Assembly (NCBI RefSeq): GCF_900475675.1
Contig: NZ_LS483403.1
Span: 558,001-622,000, forward strand
Length of the DNA stretch: 64,000 bases
Origin: Streptococcus lutetiensis
Lineage (GTDB): Bacteria; Bacillota; Bacilli; Lactobacillales; Streptococcaceae
Direction: 5' to 3'
In this document: in pieces, positions 33,826 through 42,964 of the stretch
How the letters are laid out: every line of letters starts with the position of its first letter
Numbering within the stretch: the first letter of the stretch is position 1
Notes under the pieces: generated by a model
What the model was told of the DNA's origin: nothing
Databases searched by the model: none
What the model saw: the letters and a program-made list of their open reading frames with translations, nothing else
Translations under genes and position numbers: made by a program

Positions 33826-35016
33826 ATGTCAGAACGTAAACTTTTCACGTCTGAATCAGTTTCTGAGGGGCATCCAGATAAGATTGCAGACCAAATTTCA
33901 GATGCTATTTTAGATGCTGTGTTGGAACAAGATCCTGATGCACACGTTGCAGCAGAAACGGCTGTATACACTGGGTCAGTCCATGTTTTTGGGGAAATTT
34001 CAACAACAGCTTATGTTGATATTAACCGCATTGTTCGCGATACTATCGCAGAAATCGGTTACACAAATGCTGAGTATGGCTTCGCTGCTGAATCAGTTGG
34101 GGTTCATCCATCATTGGTTGAACAATCACCTGATATTGCACAAGGGGTTAACGAAGCATTAGAGGTTCGTGGAAATGCTGATCAAGATCCACTTGACTTG
34201 ATTGGTGCTGGTGACCAAGGTTTGATGTTTGGTTTTGCTGTTGATGAAACACCAGAATTGATGCCATTACCAATTTCACTTTCTCATAAATTGATTAAAA
34301 AATTGGCAGATTTGCGTAAATCAGGAGAAATTTCATACCTTCGTCCAGATGCAAAATCACAAGTCACAGTTGAATATGATGAAAACGACAAACCAGTTCG
34401 TGTCGATACTGTCGTTATCTCAACTCAACATGACCCAGAAGCAACCAACGAACAAATTCACAATGACGTGATTGAAAAAGTCATCAAAGCAGTTATTCCA
34501 GCTAAATACCTTGATGATAAGACTAAATTCTTCATCAATCCAACTGGTCGTTTCGTAATCGGTGGTCCTCAAGGGGATTCTGGTTTGACTGGTCGTAAGA
34601 TTATCGTTGATACTTACGGTGGTTATGCACGTCACGGTGGTGGTGCTTTCTCTGGTAAAGACGCTACAAAAGTTGACCGTTCTGCATCATACGCTGCACG
34701 TTACATCGCTAAAAACATTGTTGCTGCTGGTTTTGCAAGCAAAGCAGAAGTACAATTAGCTTATGCTATCGGTGTGGCACACCCAGTTTCAGTTCGTGTT
34801 GATACATTTGGCACTAACACAGTTGCTGAAAGCAAATTAGAAGCTGCTGTTCGTGAAGTCTTCGATCTTCGTCCAGCAGGTATCATTAAGATGCTTGATT
34901 TGAAACGTCCAATTTACCGTCAAACAGCTGCTTACGGACACATGGGACGTACAGATATCGATCTTCCATGGGAAAAACTTGATAAAGTCGATGCTCTGAA
35001 AGAAGCTGTAAAATAA
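33826..35016 (+). CDS. metK: S-adenosylmethionine synthetase
   Basis: A 396-residue enzyme making SAM from methionine and ATP. The N-terminal [21 protein letters not shown], the [10 protein letters not shown] loop and [17 protein letters not shown] are the three MetK signatures. The start at 33826 follows the unusual SD GGGGGGA, which is part of the SMK riboswitch. An in-frame ATG at 33805 lies upstream of that SD and is not used. It is a single gene with its own terminator. Confidence 0.98.
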   Translation: MSERKLFTSESVSEGHPDKIADQISDAILDAVLEQDPDAHVAAETAVYTGSVHVFGEISTTAYVDINRIVRDTIAEIGYTNAEYGFAAESVGVHPSLVEQSPDIAQGVNEALEVRGNADQDPLDLIGAGDQGLMFGFAVDETPELMPLPISLSHKLIKKLADLRKSGEISYLRPDAKSQVTVEYDENDKPVRVDTVVISTQHDPEATNEQIHNDVIEKVIKAVIPAKYLDDKTKFFINPTGRFVIGGPQGDSGLTGRKIIVDTYGGYARHGGGAFSGKDATKVDRSASYAARYIAKNIVAAGFASKAEVQLAYAIGVAHPVSVRVDTFGTNTVAESKLEAAVREVFDLRPAGIIKMLDLKRPIYRQTAAYGHMGRTDIDLPWEKLDKVDALKEAVK

Positions 35017-35023
35017 ATATAGA

Positions 35024-35054
35024 AACGTTGTACTGATAGTGCGGCGTTTTTTTT
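35024..35054 (+). terminator. Terminator of metK
   Basis: AACGTTGTACT pairs with AGTGCGGCGTT over eleven positions with G-T pairs, followed by eight T. Confidence 0.85.
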
Positions 35055-35132
35055 ATCCTAGATTTTTTGTTTCAAAAATATGGGGAAAATTTTTCAATCT
35101 TTTGCTAGACTATACAGTAGGAGGTGAGAGTA

Positions 35133-35977
35133 ATGATTTCATGATTTAATCAAACAATGACCTACCTTGAAAGTGTGTTAACGACCGAAAGCGATAAGCA
35201 AAAAATTCAACACTTATCAGGATATTCCTATGCTATGTTTTCTCGTTTATTTTCTGTCTTAGCAGATATGACCTTATCGGAGTATTTGCGTAAGCGTAGA
35301 TTATCAGAAGCAGTTAATGATTTGAAAATGTCATCTGATAAGGTGATTGATATTGCTATGAAATATGGTTATGATTCTGCGGATAGTTTTAGCGCAGCTT
35401 TTAAAAATGCCACGGTTCAATGCCAACTGAAGTTCGTAAGGAAATTCCCTACAAAGTATTTCCAAAAGTTTACTTATCATTAACGGTAAGTGTAGGTAAG
35501 TCTATGAATGTCACAATTGAAAAGAAAGCGGCTTTTGCGGTTGCTGGTGTTTTAGCATCGCAGATTGAAAGTAAAGATTGCCCAGGAGTTTGGGATGAAC
35601 TCTATGCTAAATTTGATATTGCTGATTTAAAAGCATTAGGAAATGGTCAAAGTTTGGGTGTCTGCTCAGATCTCTCATCAGGTGTAGGACTTAATTACTT
35701 AGCGGGATATGATGTTACAGATAAGAAAAAGGCACAAGAGTTGGGCTTGAGTCTTTTAGAAGTAGCAGAAACGCAGTATGCAATTGTTCCAGTCAGAGGC
35801 AATGTTCCAGAGTCTATTCACGAAGCTTGGAAATATGTTCTTGAAGTATTTTTTCCAGAAAATGGTTATCGCCACTCTGGTGCTCCAGATTTTGAGGTTT
35901 ATGCAGAAGGAGATATTCACGCTGAAGATTATAAAATGGCTTTGTGGATGTCGATTGTTAAAGAAGAGGTTAAATAG
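35133..35977 (+). pseudogene. AraC-family regulator with GyrI-like effector domain, broken
   Basis: Two lesions split one ancestral gene. Behind a good AGGAGG SD the frame starts ATG-ATT-TCA and meets TGA at 35142-35144, where a Trp codon would fit, then continues open as FNQTMTYLES. The AraC-type DNA-binding domain (about 35157-35410) has AMFSRLFSVLADMTLSEYLRKRR and IDIAMKYGYDSADSFSAAF. At an A5 run (35403-35407) one base appears lost. The next frame resumes CHGSMPTEVRKE and encodes a GyrI/effector-binding domain ending at 35977. The second half alone (from about 35420) is a 185-codon open frame that might still be translated. Confidence 0.88.
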
Positions 35978-36134
35978 CTGACCAATATTTTTAATAAAGT
36001 CCATCAATTTGTTGCACTTGCCATAAAGTAGACATTTGAAACAGGTTTAAGCTTGATTTTGAAGGTTTTTGACTAAAAAAGTTTGAAAAATAAAAGTATT
36101 AGTTTCTGCTTATAATATTAAAACACGAAAAAAT

Positions 36135-36147
36135 ATGACAAAATCTT
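36135..36147 (+). repeat. Direct repeat, left flank of the IS30 element
   Basis: ATGACAAAATCTT is repeated exactly at 37220-37232. It is the probable target-site duplication, long for the IS30 family, where 2-3 bp is common. Confidence 0.75.
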
Positions 36148-37219
36148 GCCAAATTTCAAGTTCAAATTAGCCAGCCTGTAAAAACTCTTTAGGAGATTTA
36201 TAATTGAATAGTTTCTTTGGATAATTGTTAATCCAGTTTTCAATAAATGCGACTTGTTGTTGAGTCGCATTTTTGCTTCCCTTAGGTAACCAACGCCGGA
36301 TGAGTCTATTATGATTCTCATTAGTACCACGCTCCCAAGAATAATACGGGTGGGCATAATAGATATGAGTAGGGTCAAAAACTTCTGCTAAACGACTGAA
36401 CTCAGCCCCGTTATCAGCTGTGATAGAGTTCATTTGATAATCCTTGAGGATTGCTTTCAGAGCTTGATTGACTGAAACCGCAGACTTATCGGGAATGAGT
36501 CGAATGATTTGATAACGACTCTTTCTATCGGTTAGAGTCAACAGACACTCGTTTTTTGCCCGTGTTTGAATAACCGTATCAATTTCAAAATCACCGATAT
36601 TCTCACGCTTATTAATGCTTTCTGGTCGTTCCTCAATAGACTTTCCAGCTGGCTTAAAATTGGGACTAGCATGCTTTTTCTTAGCTTTCTCTTGTCGAGG
36701 ATAAAGCATATCAGCCTTGGTCAATCCTAAGTGTCCATGATGAATCCAGTAGTAAATGGTGGAGATGGGAACAGGTATCCCTTTTGACTTTACCATCATC
36801 TCGGGAGAGTATTTCTGTTCGATGTAGTGAGTTATCTTTTCTTTGAGTCCCTTGGTTAGGGAGGCTTGTTTAACAGAACGTTTGCGATTGTTTTGATAGG
36901 CTTTTTGAGCAAAATCAGCTGAGTAGATCACTTCAAATTTTCCTTTACGCACTTGTTGTCTAACCTGACCACGTTTGACTTCGTTGTGAATGGTTTGAGG
37001 AGCTTTAGCTAATCTCCTAGCGATTTCACGATTTGAGAGCCCTTCTTGAGGCCAATGTTCAATCATTCTACGTTCAGTTAGTGTTAAATGTTTACTTTTT
37101 AGTGTATAATAGGTTTGCATCTCAGAGTCTTTCTAATTGTTGTTGTGGTGATTACAATTATATCTCTCTGAGATGTTTTTTGATACCCTTAGGTGGCTAA
37201 CTTCATTTTAGAACTTTCC
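36148..37219 (-). mobile_element. IS30-family insertion sequence
   Basis: This element of about 1.07 kb holds one transposase on the minus strand. The imperfect terminal inverted repeats begin GCCAAATTTCAAGTTC on the left, and on the right (read inward) GGAAAGTTCTAAAATG; both run into TTAGCCA. The 13-mer ATGACAAAATCTT directly flanks both ends (36135-36147 and 37220-37232), so these boundaries are set by the direct repeat. It lies between the AraC pseudogene and the murA promoter, whose -35 starts 46 bases from the right end and is intact. Confidence 0.85.
36167..37120 (-). CDS. IS30-family transposase
   Basis: A complete 317-residue transposase. The N-terminal HTH includes LTLTERRMIEHWPQEG and SNREIARRLAKAPQTIHNEV. 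The DDE catalytic core has the first aspartate in GDFEIDTVIQ, the second in ITADNGAEF, and the glutamate in RGTNENHNRLIRRW with the following basic helix. No frameshift or stop is seen, so it may be active. The stop lies 19 bases inside the left end of the element. Confidence 0.93.
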   Translation of the reverse strand: MQTYYTLKSKHLTLTERRMIEHWPQEGLSNREIARRLAKAPQTIHNEVKRGQVRQQVRKGKFEVIYSADFAQKAYQNNRKRSVKQASLTKGLKEKITHYIEQKYSPEMMVKSKGIPVPISTIYYWIHHGHLGLTKADMLYPRQEKAKKKHASPNFKPAGKSIEERPESINKRENIGDFEIDTVIQTRAKNECLLTLTDRKSRYQIIRLIPDKSAVSVNQALKAILKDYQMNSITADNGAEFSRLAEVFDPTHIYYAHPYYSWERGTNENHNRLIRRWLPKGSKNATQQQVAFIENWINNYPKKLFNYKSPKEFLQAG

Positions 37220-37232
37220 ATGACAAAATCTT
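37220..37232 (+). repeat. Direct repeat, right flank of the IS30 element
   Basis: Exact copy of ATGACAAAATCTT at 36135-36147. See the left-flank entry. Confidence 0.75.
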
Positions 37233-37264
37233 AACAAAATGTCAAAATATTCACCATAATCAAT

Positions 37265-37293
37265 TTGTCAAATGTCATAATCTATGATAAAAT
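37265..37293 (+). promoter_or_regulatory. Promoter of the MurZ-type murA
   Basis: TTGTCA (37265-37270), a 17-base spacer and TAAAAT (37288-37293) with TGA just before it. Confidence 0.7.
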
Positions 37294-37328
37294 GAAAAGG
37301 TTGAATTCTAGCAGAAAGTTTTGAATGT

Positions 37329-38588
37329 ATGCGTAAAATTGTTATTAATGGTGGCAAACCTTTAAAGGGAGAGGTTGCTATTTCAGGTGCTAAGAATAGT
37401 GTTGTGGCTTTGATTCCAGCAGCTATTCTATCTGATGATATTGTTATTTTGGATGGAGTTCCTGCCATTTCCGATGTTGATAGTTTGATTGAGATTATGG
37501 AAGTGATGGGAGCTAAGATTAAGCGAGAAGGCGAAACGCTCGAAATCGATCCACGTGGTGTTAAAAATAAACCAATGCCATATGGAAAAATCAATAGCTT
37601 GCGTGCTTCTTATTATTTCTATGGTAGTTTACTTAGCCGATTTGGTGAAGCAACAGTAGGTCTTCCAGGTGGTTGCGACCTTGGTCCTCGTCCAATTGAC
37701 CTTCACTTGAAAGCTTTTGAAGCTATGGGAGCTCAAGTATCTTATGAAGGCGAAGCAATGCGTCTTGCAACAGATGAAGAACCAATTCATGGAGCTCATA
37801 TCTATATGGATACTGTTAGTGTTGGTGCAACAATCAACACAATACTTGCTGCGACAAAAGCTAAAGGTCGTACTATCATCGAAAATGCCGCTCGTGAACC
37901 AGAAATCATTGATGTTGCGACATTGTTGAACAATATGGGAGCTCATGTCCGTGGTGCAGGTACTGACGTTATCACTATTGAAGGGGTTGAAAGTCTTCAT
38001 GGAACACATCACCAAGTCATTCCTGACCGTATTGAAGCAGGTACTTATATTGCTATGGCAGCAGCAATTGGTGAAGGGGTTCGTATCACTAACGTCCTTT
38101 ATGAACACTTAGAGAGTTATATTGTAAAACTCGAAGAAATGGGTGTTCGTATGACGGTCGAAGAAGATGCTATTTTTGTTGAAAAACAATCAACTCTAAA
38201 AGCTGTTTCAGTTAAAACATCACCATATCCTGGTTTTGCGACTGATTTGCAACAACCTATCACACCGTTATTGTTGATAGCAGAGGGTCGTGGTACGATT
38301 TTGGATACTATCTATGAAAAACGTACTAACCACATCGCTGAATTGGTGAGAATGGGTGCGGATATTTCAATTGTTGGCGGACGTATTGCTTATCAAGGAC
38401 CTAATAAATTGACAGGAGCACCTGTTAAAGCATCAGACTTGCGTGCTGGTGCAGCTCTTGTGACAGCCGGTCTGATGGCAGATGGTCAAACAGAAATTAC
38501 CAACGTTGAATTTATTTTACGTGGTTACTCAAATATTATCGAAAAATTGACAGCCTTAGGTGCTGATATTAAATTAATCGAAGAATAA
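37329..38588 (+). CDS. murA1: UDP-N-acetylglucosamine 1-carboxyvinyltransferase (MurZ-type paralog)
   Basis: A 419-residue enolpyruvyl transferase that starts peptidoglycan synthesis by adding PEP to UDP-GlcNAc; it is the fosfomycin target. The catalytic cysteine is C116 in [19 protein letters not shown]. The [20 protein letters not shown] segment before it is typical of the MurZ/MurAB paralog. A second, different MurA is encoded at 53655-54929. The paralog number is a naming convention and uncertain. Its promoter lies just beyond the IS30 element. Confidence 0.93.
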   Translation: MRKIVINGGKPLKGEVAISGAKNSVVALIPAAILSDDIVILDGVPAISDVDSLIEIMEVMGAKIKREGETLEIDPRGVKNKPMPYGKINSLRASYYFYGSLLSRFGEATVGLPGGCDLGPRPIDLHLKAFEAMGAQVSYEGEAMRLATDEEPIHGAHIYMDTVSVGATINTILAATKAKGRTIIENAAREPEIIDVATLLNNMGAHVRGAGTDVITIEGVESLHGTHHQVIPDRIEAGTYIAMAAAIGEGVRITNVLYEHLESYIVKLEEMGVRMTVEEDAIFVEKQSTLKAVSVKTSPYPGFATDLQQPITPLLLIAEGRGTILDTIYEKRTNHIAELVRMGADISIVGGRIAYQGPNKLTGAPVKASDLRAGAALVTAGLMADGQTEITNVEFILRGYSNIIEKLTALGADIKLIEE

Positions 38589-38663
38589 AAGGAGCCTTAG
38601 GTCTTCTTTTTTTGTTTGAATTCTGCTAAACCAAATATTAAAGTCATGTGTTATAATAAGGTC

Positions 38664-39218
38664 ATGGATATTTGGACGCGTTTGGGACGTTATGCCTCTT
38701 TTGAAACAGAACGCATGTATTTACGTCCTTTTACATATAAGGATAGTCAGGATTTTTTTGAGATTTGTAGCAATCCTGATAATCTTCGTTTTATTTTTCC
38801 AAGTTGTGCGACGCGTGAGGAGAGTGATTTTGTCATGGTTTATTATTTTATGAAGGAACCGCTTGGTGTTTGGGCGATTGAAGACAAAAAAACTCATAAA
38901 ATGATTGGCTGTATTCGTTTTGAAAAACTTGACCCTAGTCGTATGACAGCAGAAATTGGTTATTTTATGAACCAAGCTTTCTGGGGCGAGGGGTTAATGA
39001 CAGAGTGCTTAAAAACACTTGCTTTTTTGAATTTTCAAGAGTTAGGCTTGCAAAATTTGCATGTGATTGCTCATGCAGAAAATATAGCCAGTCAACGAGT
39101 AGCACAAAAATCAGGTTTTCGTTTGAAGCGTCAATTCAAGGGAAGTGACCGCTATAGCCGAAAAATGCGCGATTATGTTGATTATCAGTTGAGTAAAGGT
39201 GACTATCATTATGAGTAA
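38664..39218 (+). CDS. GNAT family N-acetyltransferase (RimJ-like)
   Basis: A 184-residue acetyltransferase of the Acetyltransf_3 type, beginning FETERMYLRPFTYKDS. The acetyl-CoA region is NQAFWGEGLMTECLKTLAFL, and later NIASQRVAQKSGFRLKRQFK. The substrate, a protein N terminus, an antibiotic or a small amine, cannot be told. The ATG at 38664 is chosen because an extended -10 (TATAAT at 38652-38657) sits just before it. That leaves only six bases and no SD. The open frame continues back to 38616. It overlaps the next gene by eight bases. Confidence 0.82.
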   Translation: MDIWTRLGRYASFETERMYLRPFTYKDSQDFFEICSNPDNLRFIFPSCATREESDFVMVYYFMKEPLGVWAIEDKKTHKMIGCIRFEKLDPSRMTAEIGYFMNQAFWGEGLMTECLKTLAFLNFQELGLQNLHVIAHAENIASQRVAQKSGFRLKRQFKGSDRYSRKMRDYVDYQLSKGDYHYE

Positions 39219-40494
39219 ACATCAGAAAATATTAGAGTATCTGGAGAATTTAGCGGTTGGTAAGCGCGTGAGTGTGCGTAGTATTTCTAATCACTTAAAT
39301 GTTAGTGATGGGACTGCTTATCGTGCCATTAAAGAGGCTGAAAATCGTGGCATTGTTGAGACAAGACCTCGAAGCGGAACGGTTCGTATTGAAAAGAAAC
39401 CTGCCGTGCGCATTGAGCGATTAACTTATTCAGAAATTGCTCGTATTAGTGATTCAGAGGTTTTGGCAGGAAAGGCTGGGCTTAGTCGTGAGTTTAGTAA
39501 GTTTTCGATTGGTGCTATGACACAAGAAAATATCTTGCGTTATCTGGTTAAGGGTGGGCTTTTGATTGTTGGGGACCGTGAAAACATCCAATTGCTTGCG
39601 CTTGAAAAACATAATGCCATTTTGGTGACTGGAGGATTTTCTGTCTCAGAAGCCGTTATTCGTCTAGCTGATGAGCTTGGCATTCCTGTCATGGTGACTA
39701 ATTACGATACGTTTACGGTTGCCACGATGATTAACCATGCTTTGTCTAATTTACGTATTAAGACAGATTTGACAACAGTTGAGCAAGTTTATCAAGTCAA
39801 AGCAGAATACGGATTTTTGCACGAAGGTGACACCGTGCGTGATTTTAACACCTTGATTAAGCAAACCAAGAATGTTCGTTTCCCGGTTGTTAATAGTAAG
39901 AATCTTGTTGTCGGTGTTATCAGTATGTTTGACGTTGTTGATAAGGAAAATAACGTTGATATCAAGAGTATCATGTCTCGCAATTTGATTGTCGCTAAAC
40001 CGCAAGCAAGTCTGGCTAATATTAGTCAAAAAATGATTTTTGAAGACCTTAATATGCTTCCAGTTGTAGCAGAAGATTTGACTTTACTTGGAGTGATTAC
40101 ACGACGTCAGGCTGTCGAGAATTTACAGAACCTACAGCATTCAAGTCCTTACACTTACAGTGATCAGATGCTGTCTAATTTGAAGCAAGAAGATGGTGTT
40201 TACCAATTCATCGTTGAACCAGCGATGATTGACCATGCAGGAAATTTTGCGCAAGGCGTTCTGACTGAATTTATCAAAGAAATTAGTGTTCGAGTCTTAA
40301 CGAAAAAACACCAAAAGAATATTATTATTGAACAATTGATGCTTTATTTCTTGCAAGCTGTTCAGATTGATGATCGTTTGGTGATTCAACCAAGGATTAT
40401 TACAGAAAAACGTCGTAGCTCGGTGATTGATTTTGAAATTCTTTTAGATGATCAAATTGTCGCCAAAGCTTTGGTAACGACAAAAATAAATTAA
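39211..40494 (+). CDS. YtoI-like regulator: HTH, DRTGG, two CBS, hotdog domains
   Basis: A 427-residue multidomain protein. The N-terminal winged helix (about 1-65) includes NLAVGKRVSVRSISNHLNVSDGTAYRAI. A DRTGG-like domain (about 70-185) is followed by tandem CBS domains (about 190-305) with RFPVVNSKNLVVGVISMFD and MLPVVAEDLTLLGVITRRQ, and by a C-terminal thioesterase-like hotdog fold. It resembles Bacillus YtoI. It likely senses an adenine nucleotide and controls transcription, but ligand and targets are unknown. The ATG at 39211 has AAAGGTGA upstream, and the start lies within the end of the GNAT gene. Confidence 0.85.
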   Translation: MSKHQKILEYLENLAVGKRVSVRSISNHLNVSDGTAYRAIKEAENRGIVETRPRSGTVRIEKKPAVRIERLTYSEIARISDSEVLAGKAGLSREFSKFSIGAMTQENILRYLVKGGLLIVGDRENIQLLALEKHNAILVTGGFSVSEAVIRLADELGIPVMVTNYDTFTVATMINHALSNLRIKTDLTTVEQVYQVKAEYGFLHEGDTVRDFNTLIKQTKNVRFPVVNSKNLVVGVISMFDVVDKENNVDIKSIMSRNLIVAKPQASLANISQKMIFEDLNMLPVVAEDLTLLGVITRRQAVENLQNLQHSSPYTYSDQMLSNLKQEDGVYQFIVEPAMIDHAGNFAQGVLTEFIKEISVRVLTKKHQKNIIIEQLMLYFLQAVQIDDRLVIQPRIITEKRRSSVIDFEILLDDQIVAKALVTTKIN

Positions 40495-40530
40495 TTTTTT
40501 CTATCAAAAAGTGACTAAAACGTTACCTTT

Positions 40531-40560
40531 TTGACAGTTTAGTGACTATCAGTGTATAAT
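40531..40560 (+). promoter_or_regulatory. Promoter of map
   Basis: TTGACA (40531-40536), an 18-base spacer and TATAAT (40555-40560), both perfect. AGTGACTA is repeated at 40510-40517 and 40541-40548, around the -35. Confidence 0.8.
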
Positions 40561-40606
40561 TAAGAGTACTGATTCTTTTTAGAGTTTATTATAGGAGATA
40601 GATAAT

Positions 40607-41467
40607 ATGATTACATTAAAATCAGCTCGTGAAATCGAAGCAATGGATCGCGCAGGAGATTTCCTTGCTTCTATCCACATCGGTTTACGTGATGTTATTA
40701 AACCGGGTGTTGACATGTGGGAAGTTGAAGAATATGTTCGTCGCCGTTGTAAAGAAGAAAATGTTCTTCCGCTTCAAATTGGTGTTGATGGTTCAATCAT
40801 GGATTACCCATATGCTACATGTTGTGGTCTTAACGATGAAGTGGCTCACGCTTTTCCACGTCACTACATCCTAAAAGAAGGCGATTTGCTTAAAGTTGAT
40901 ATGGTTATGAGTGAACCACTTGATAAGTCAGTGGTTGACGTATCAAAACTAAACTTTGATAACGTTGAACAAGTTAAAAAACACACGCAATCATATTCTG
41001 GTGGCGTGGCTGACTCATGCTGGGCATATGCGGTTGGTGAGGTTTCACAAGAAGTTAAAGATCTTATGGACGTCACAAAAGAATGCCTTTATATCGGTAT
41101 TGAAAAAGCAGTCGTTGGAAACCGTATTGGTGATATCGGTGCCGCTATTCAAGAATATGCTGAAAGCCGAGGATATGGAGTTGTTCGTGATTTAGTAGGT
41201 CACGGTGTTGGTCCTACAATGCACGAAGAACCAATGGTCCCTCACTATGGTAAGGCTGGTCGTGGACTTCGTTTGCGCGAAGGAATGGTATTGACTGTTG
41301 AACCAATGATTAATACAGGAACATGGGAAATCGATACTGACATGAAAACTGGCTGGGCTCACAAAACTCTTGATGGTGGGCTATCATGTCAATACGAACA
41401 CCAATTTGTTATCACAAAAGACGGTCCTGTTATTCTAACAAGCCAAGGAGAAGAAAGAACTTACTAA
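40607..41467 (+). CDS. map: Methionine aminopeptidase, type I
   Basis: A 286-residue enzyme that removes the initiator methionine. Metal ligands are visible: the first aspartate in LLKVDMVMSEP, an aspartate in SGGVADSCWAYAVG, H in GHGVGPTMHEEP, E in TVEPMINTG and E in CQYEHQFVI. Compared with the E. coli enzyme there is an insert of about 27 residues after the first aspartate (roughly KSVVDVSKLN to KKHTQS), a feature known from streptococcal MetAPs. The gene has a consensus promoter and is followed two bases later by the YihY gene. Confidence 0.95.
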   Translation: MITLKSAREIEAMDRAGDFLASIHIGLRDVIKPGVDMWEVEEYVRRRCKEENVLPLQIGVDGSIMDYPYATCCGLNDEVAHAFPRHYILKEGDLLKVDMVMSEPLDKSVVDVSKLNFDNVEQVKKHTQSYSGGVADSCWAYAVGEVSQEVKDLMDVTKECLYIGIEKAVVGNRIGDIGAAIQEYAESRGYGVVRDLVGHGVGPTMHEEPMVPHYGKAGRGLRLREGMVLTVEPMINTGTWEIDTDMKTGWAHKTLDGGLSCQYEHQFVITKDGPVILTSQGEERTY

Positions 41468-41468
41468 G

Positions 41469-42389
41469 ATGAAGCGAAAGCAATTCTTAGATAAATTATG
41501 GTCTAAATTAGAGTGGCAACCGCTGCAAGTTTATTTAAAACATTATCGCAGTGCTGAGATTGATTTATCAGCAATTGCCGTTGCTTATTATTTACTGCTA
41601 ACAGCCTTTCCGCTGATTGTTATCGCAGCTAATATTTTCCCTTATCTGAACATTGATGTTAATATTTTGTTGGCATTTATGAAGAAAAATTTGCCGACTA
41701 ACCTCTATCCGTCAGTATCGGCTATTACGATTGATATTTTTTCAGAACCTTCAGGTAGTATTTTGGGAGTTGCCACTTTAACAGCATTTTGGACTATGTC
41801 TAAATCGTTGACCTCTCTTCAAAAAGCAATTAATAAAGCCTATGGCGTAGCGCAACATAGAGATTTTGTGATTGGCCGATTAGTGGGAGTTATTGGAAGT
41901 CTTTTGATTCTTTTCTTACTAACTTTCGTTTTAATCTTTTCGACCTTTTCAAAAGCTGTTTTGCAAGTGATTAATTCATACTATGATTTAAGTGACACGA
42001 TGGCTACTGTAATTTTGAATCTAGCACAGCCAGTGACAGTCTTAACCATTGTTATTGGATTGATGTTACTGTATTTTATTTTACCTAACGTCAAAATTCG
42101 ACGTTTTCGCTACATCTTACCAGGAACCATTTTTACCTCGGTCGTCATTGTGTTCTTGAATAACTTGTTTAGTAGTTATATTCTAAGAACCTTTGAACGA
42201 ATGGTTGACATTAAAACATTTGGATCAGTTGTGATTTTTGTATTAATGTTATGGTTTATCTTTCTTGCCCACATCTTGATTTTAGGAGCGATTTTTAACG
42301 CCACTTATCAAGAACTGCGTCAAGGAAAAATGGAAAGTAGACAAGGCGATTTGTTATCACTTTTAGCACAACGAGGCAAAAAAAAATAA
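41469..42389 (+). CDS. YihY/UPF0761 family membrane protein
   Basis: A 306-residue integral membrane protein with about six hydrophobic segments. These include IDLSAIAVAYYLLLTAFPLIVI at the N terminus, the ILGVATLTAFWTMSKSLTSLQKAINKAYG block and PGTIFTSVVIVFLNNLFSSYI. These are features of the YihY/BrkB family, earlier misnamed ribonuclease BN. Transport activity has been proposed for relatives but the role is unsettled. It lies two bases after map and shares its operon; its SD AAGGAGAAG lies inside map. Confidence 0.88.
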   Translation: MKRKQFLDKLWSKLEWQPLQVYLKHYRSAEIDLSAIAVAYYLLLTAFPLIVIAANIFPYLNIDVNILLAFMKKNLPTNLYPSVSAITIDIFSEPSGSILGVATLTAFWTMSKSLTSLQKAINKAYGVAQHRDFVIGRLVGVIGSLLILFLLTFVLIFSTFSKAVLQVINSYYDLSDTMATVILNLAQPVTVLTIVIGLMLLYFILPNVKIRRFRYILPGTIFTSVVIVFLNNLFSSYILRTFERMVDIKTFGSVVIFVLMLWFIFLAHILILGAIFNATYQELRQGKMESRQGDLLSLLAQRGKKK

Positions 42390-42410
42390 CACCTTTGGGT
42401 GTTATTTTTT
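42381..42410. terminator. Bidirectional terminator between yihY and gtrA
   Basis: AAAAAATAACACC pairs perfectly with GGTGTTATTTTTT around TTTG. The stem overlaps the stop codons of both convergent genes. Confidence 0.92.
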
Positions 42411-42827
42411 GTCTTTAAAGACTAATAATTTGCTAAGGACGTAATTGAAGACGATGATTAATACTTGAGAAAAGAGAGTTTCGATAGCATTGATCATTGA
42501 AATGTTGTCGTTAACAAATTGTCCGATAATGTGCGGAAACTTTGTAACCAAGAAAAATGCCAAAGCTAAATCCAAAATGAGTGTTGACAAACGTGTAATG
42601 GTGAATTTGACCAAACGCTCAAACCAACCTTTACGAACTTGATTAAAAACAAAATAATCATTGGTAAAGAAGGCAAATAAAATGGCAACAATATTAGCAA
42701 TGACAGCTGAGAAAGTTGCTGAGCTAGTCAATGAAAAGATAAGTAAACGTGTCCCCATGTAGACAAGAGTTGTTAGAACACCGAAAAAGAGATACTTAAA
42801 AACTTCGCTTGTGATTAATTTTTTCAT
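42402..42827 (-). CDS. GtrA family membrane protein
   Basis: A 141-residue protein with four hydrophobic segments (about residues 9-30, 38-58, 77-98 and 115-135). The FKYLFFGVLTTLVYMGTRLLIF and FAFFTNDYFVF segments are typical of GtrA. Family members are thought to help move lipid-linked sugars across the membrane for cell-envelope glycosylation. No glycosyltransferase partner is adjacent, so the substrate is unknown. It is divergent from queT. Confidence 0.87.
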   Translation of the reverse strand: MKKLITSEVFKYLFFGVLTTLVYMGTRLLIFSLTSSATFSAVIANIVAILFAFFTNDYFVFNQVRKGWFERLVKFTITRLSTLILDLALAFFLVTKFPHIIGQFVNDNISMINAIETLFSQVLIIVFNYVLSKLLVFKDKK

Positions 42828-42888
42828 AGCTCTACTATATCAAATTTTAGAAAAATGTGCTATACTTTTAAGCGTTGTCTTGACGACC

Positions 42889-42960
42889 CTTGGTGCTTAG
42901 TTCCCTTTCACCAAGCATATTACAAACGTTGGAAGCTAGCCTTTCAAACGTCAAAGGAGA
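42889..42960 (+). ncRNA. preQ1-II riboswitch of queT
   Basis: CTTGGTG (42889-42895) pairs with CACCAAG (42909-42915) around the pyrimidine-rich loop CTTAGTTCCCTTT. CATATTACAA follows. A second helix pairs ACGTT (near 42926) with AACGT (near 42947) and encloses a small hairpin. CAAAGGAG at the 3' end contains the SD and can pair with the first loop. This is the preQ1-II (COG4708) layout, in which preQ1 binding hides the SD. The extended -10 TGCTATACT lies about 30 bases upstream. Confidence 0.93.
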
Positions 42961-42964
42961 AAAA

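Noticed and set aside
36118..36378. Second small frame at the left end of the IS30 element
   Set aside because: It overlaps the transposase 3' end in another frame and extends beyond the element boundary, with no recognisable domain. IS30 elements normally encode one protein.
42890..42964. N-terminal extension of QueT
   Set aside because: This stretch is the preQ1-II riboswitch, and the SD lies directly before the ATG at 42965.
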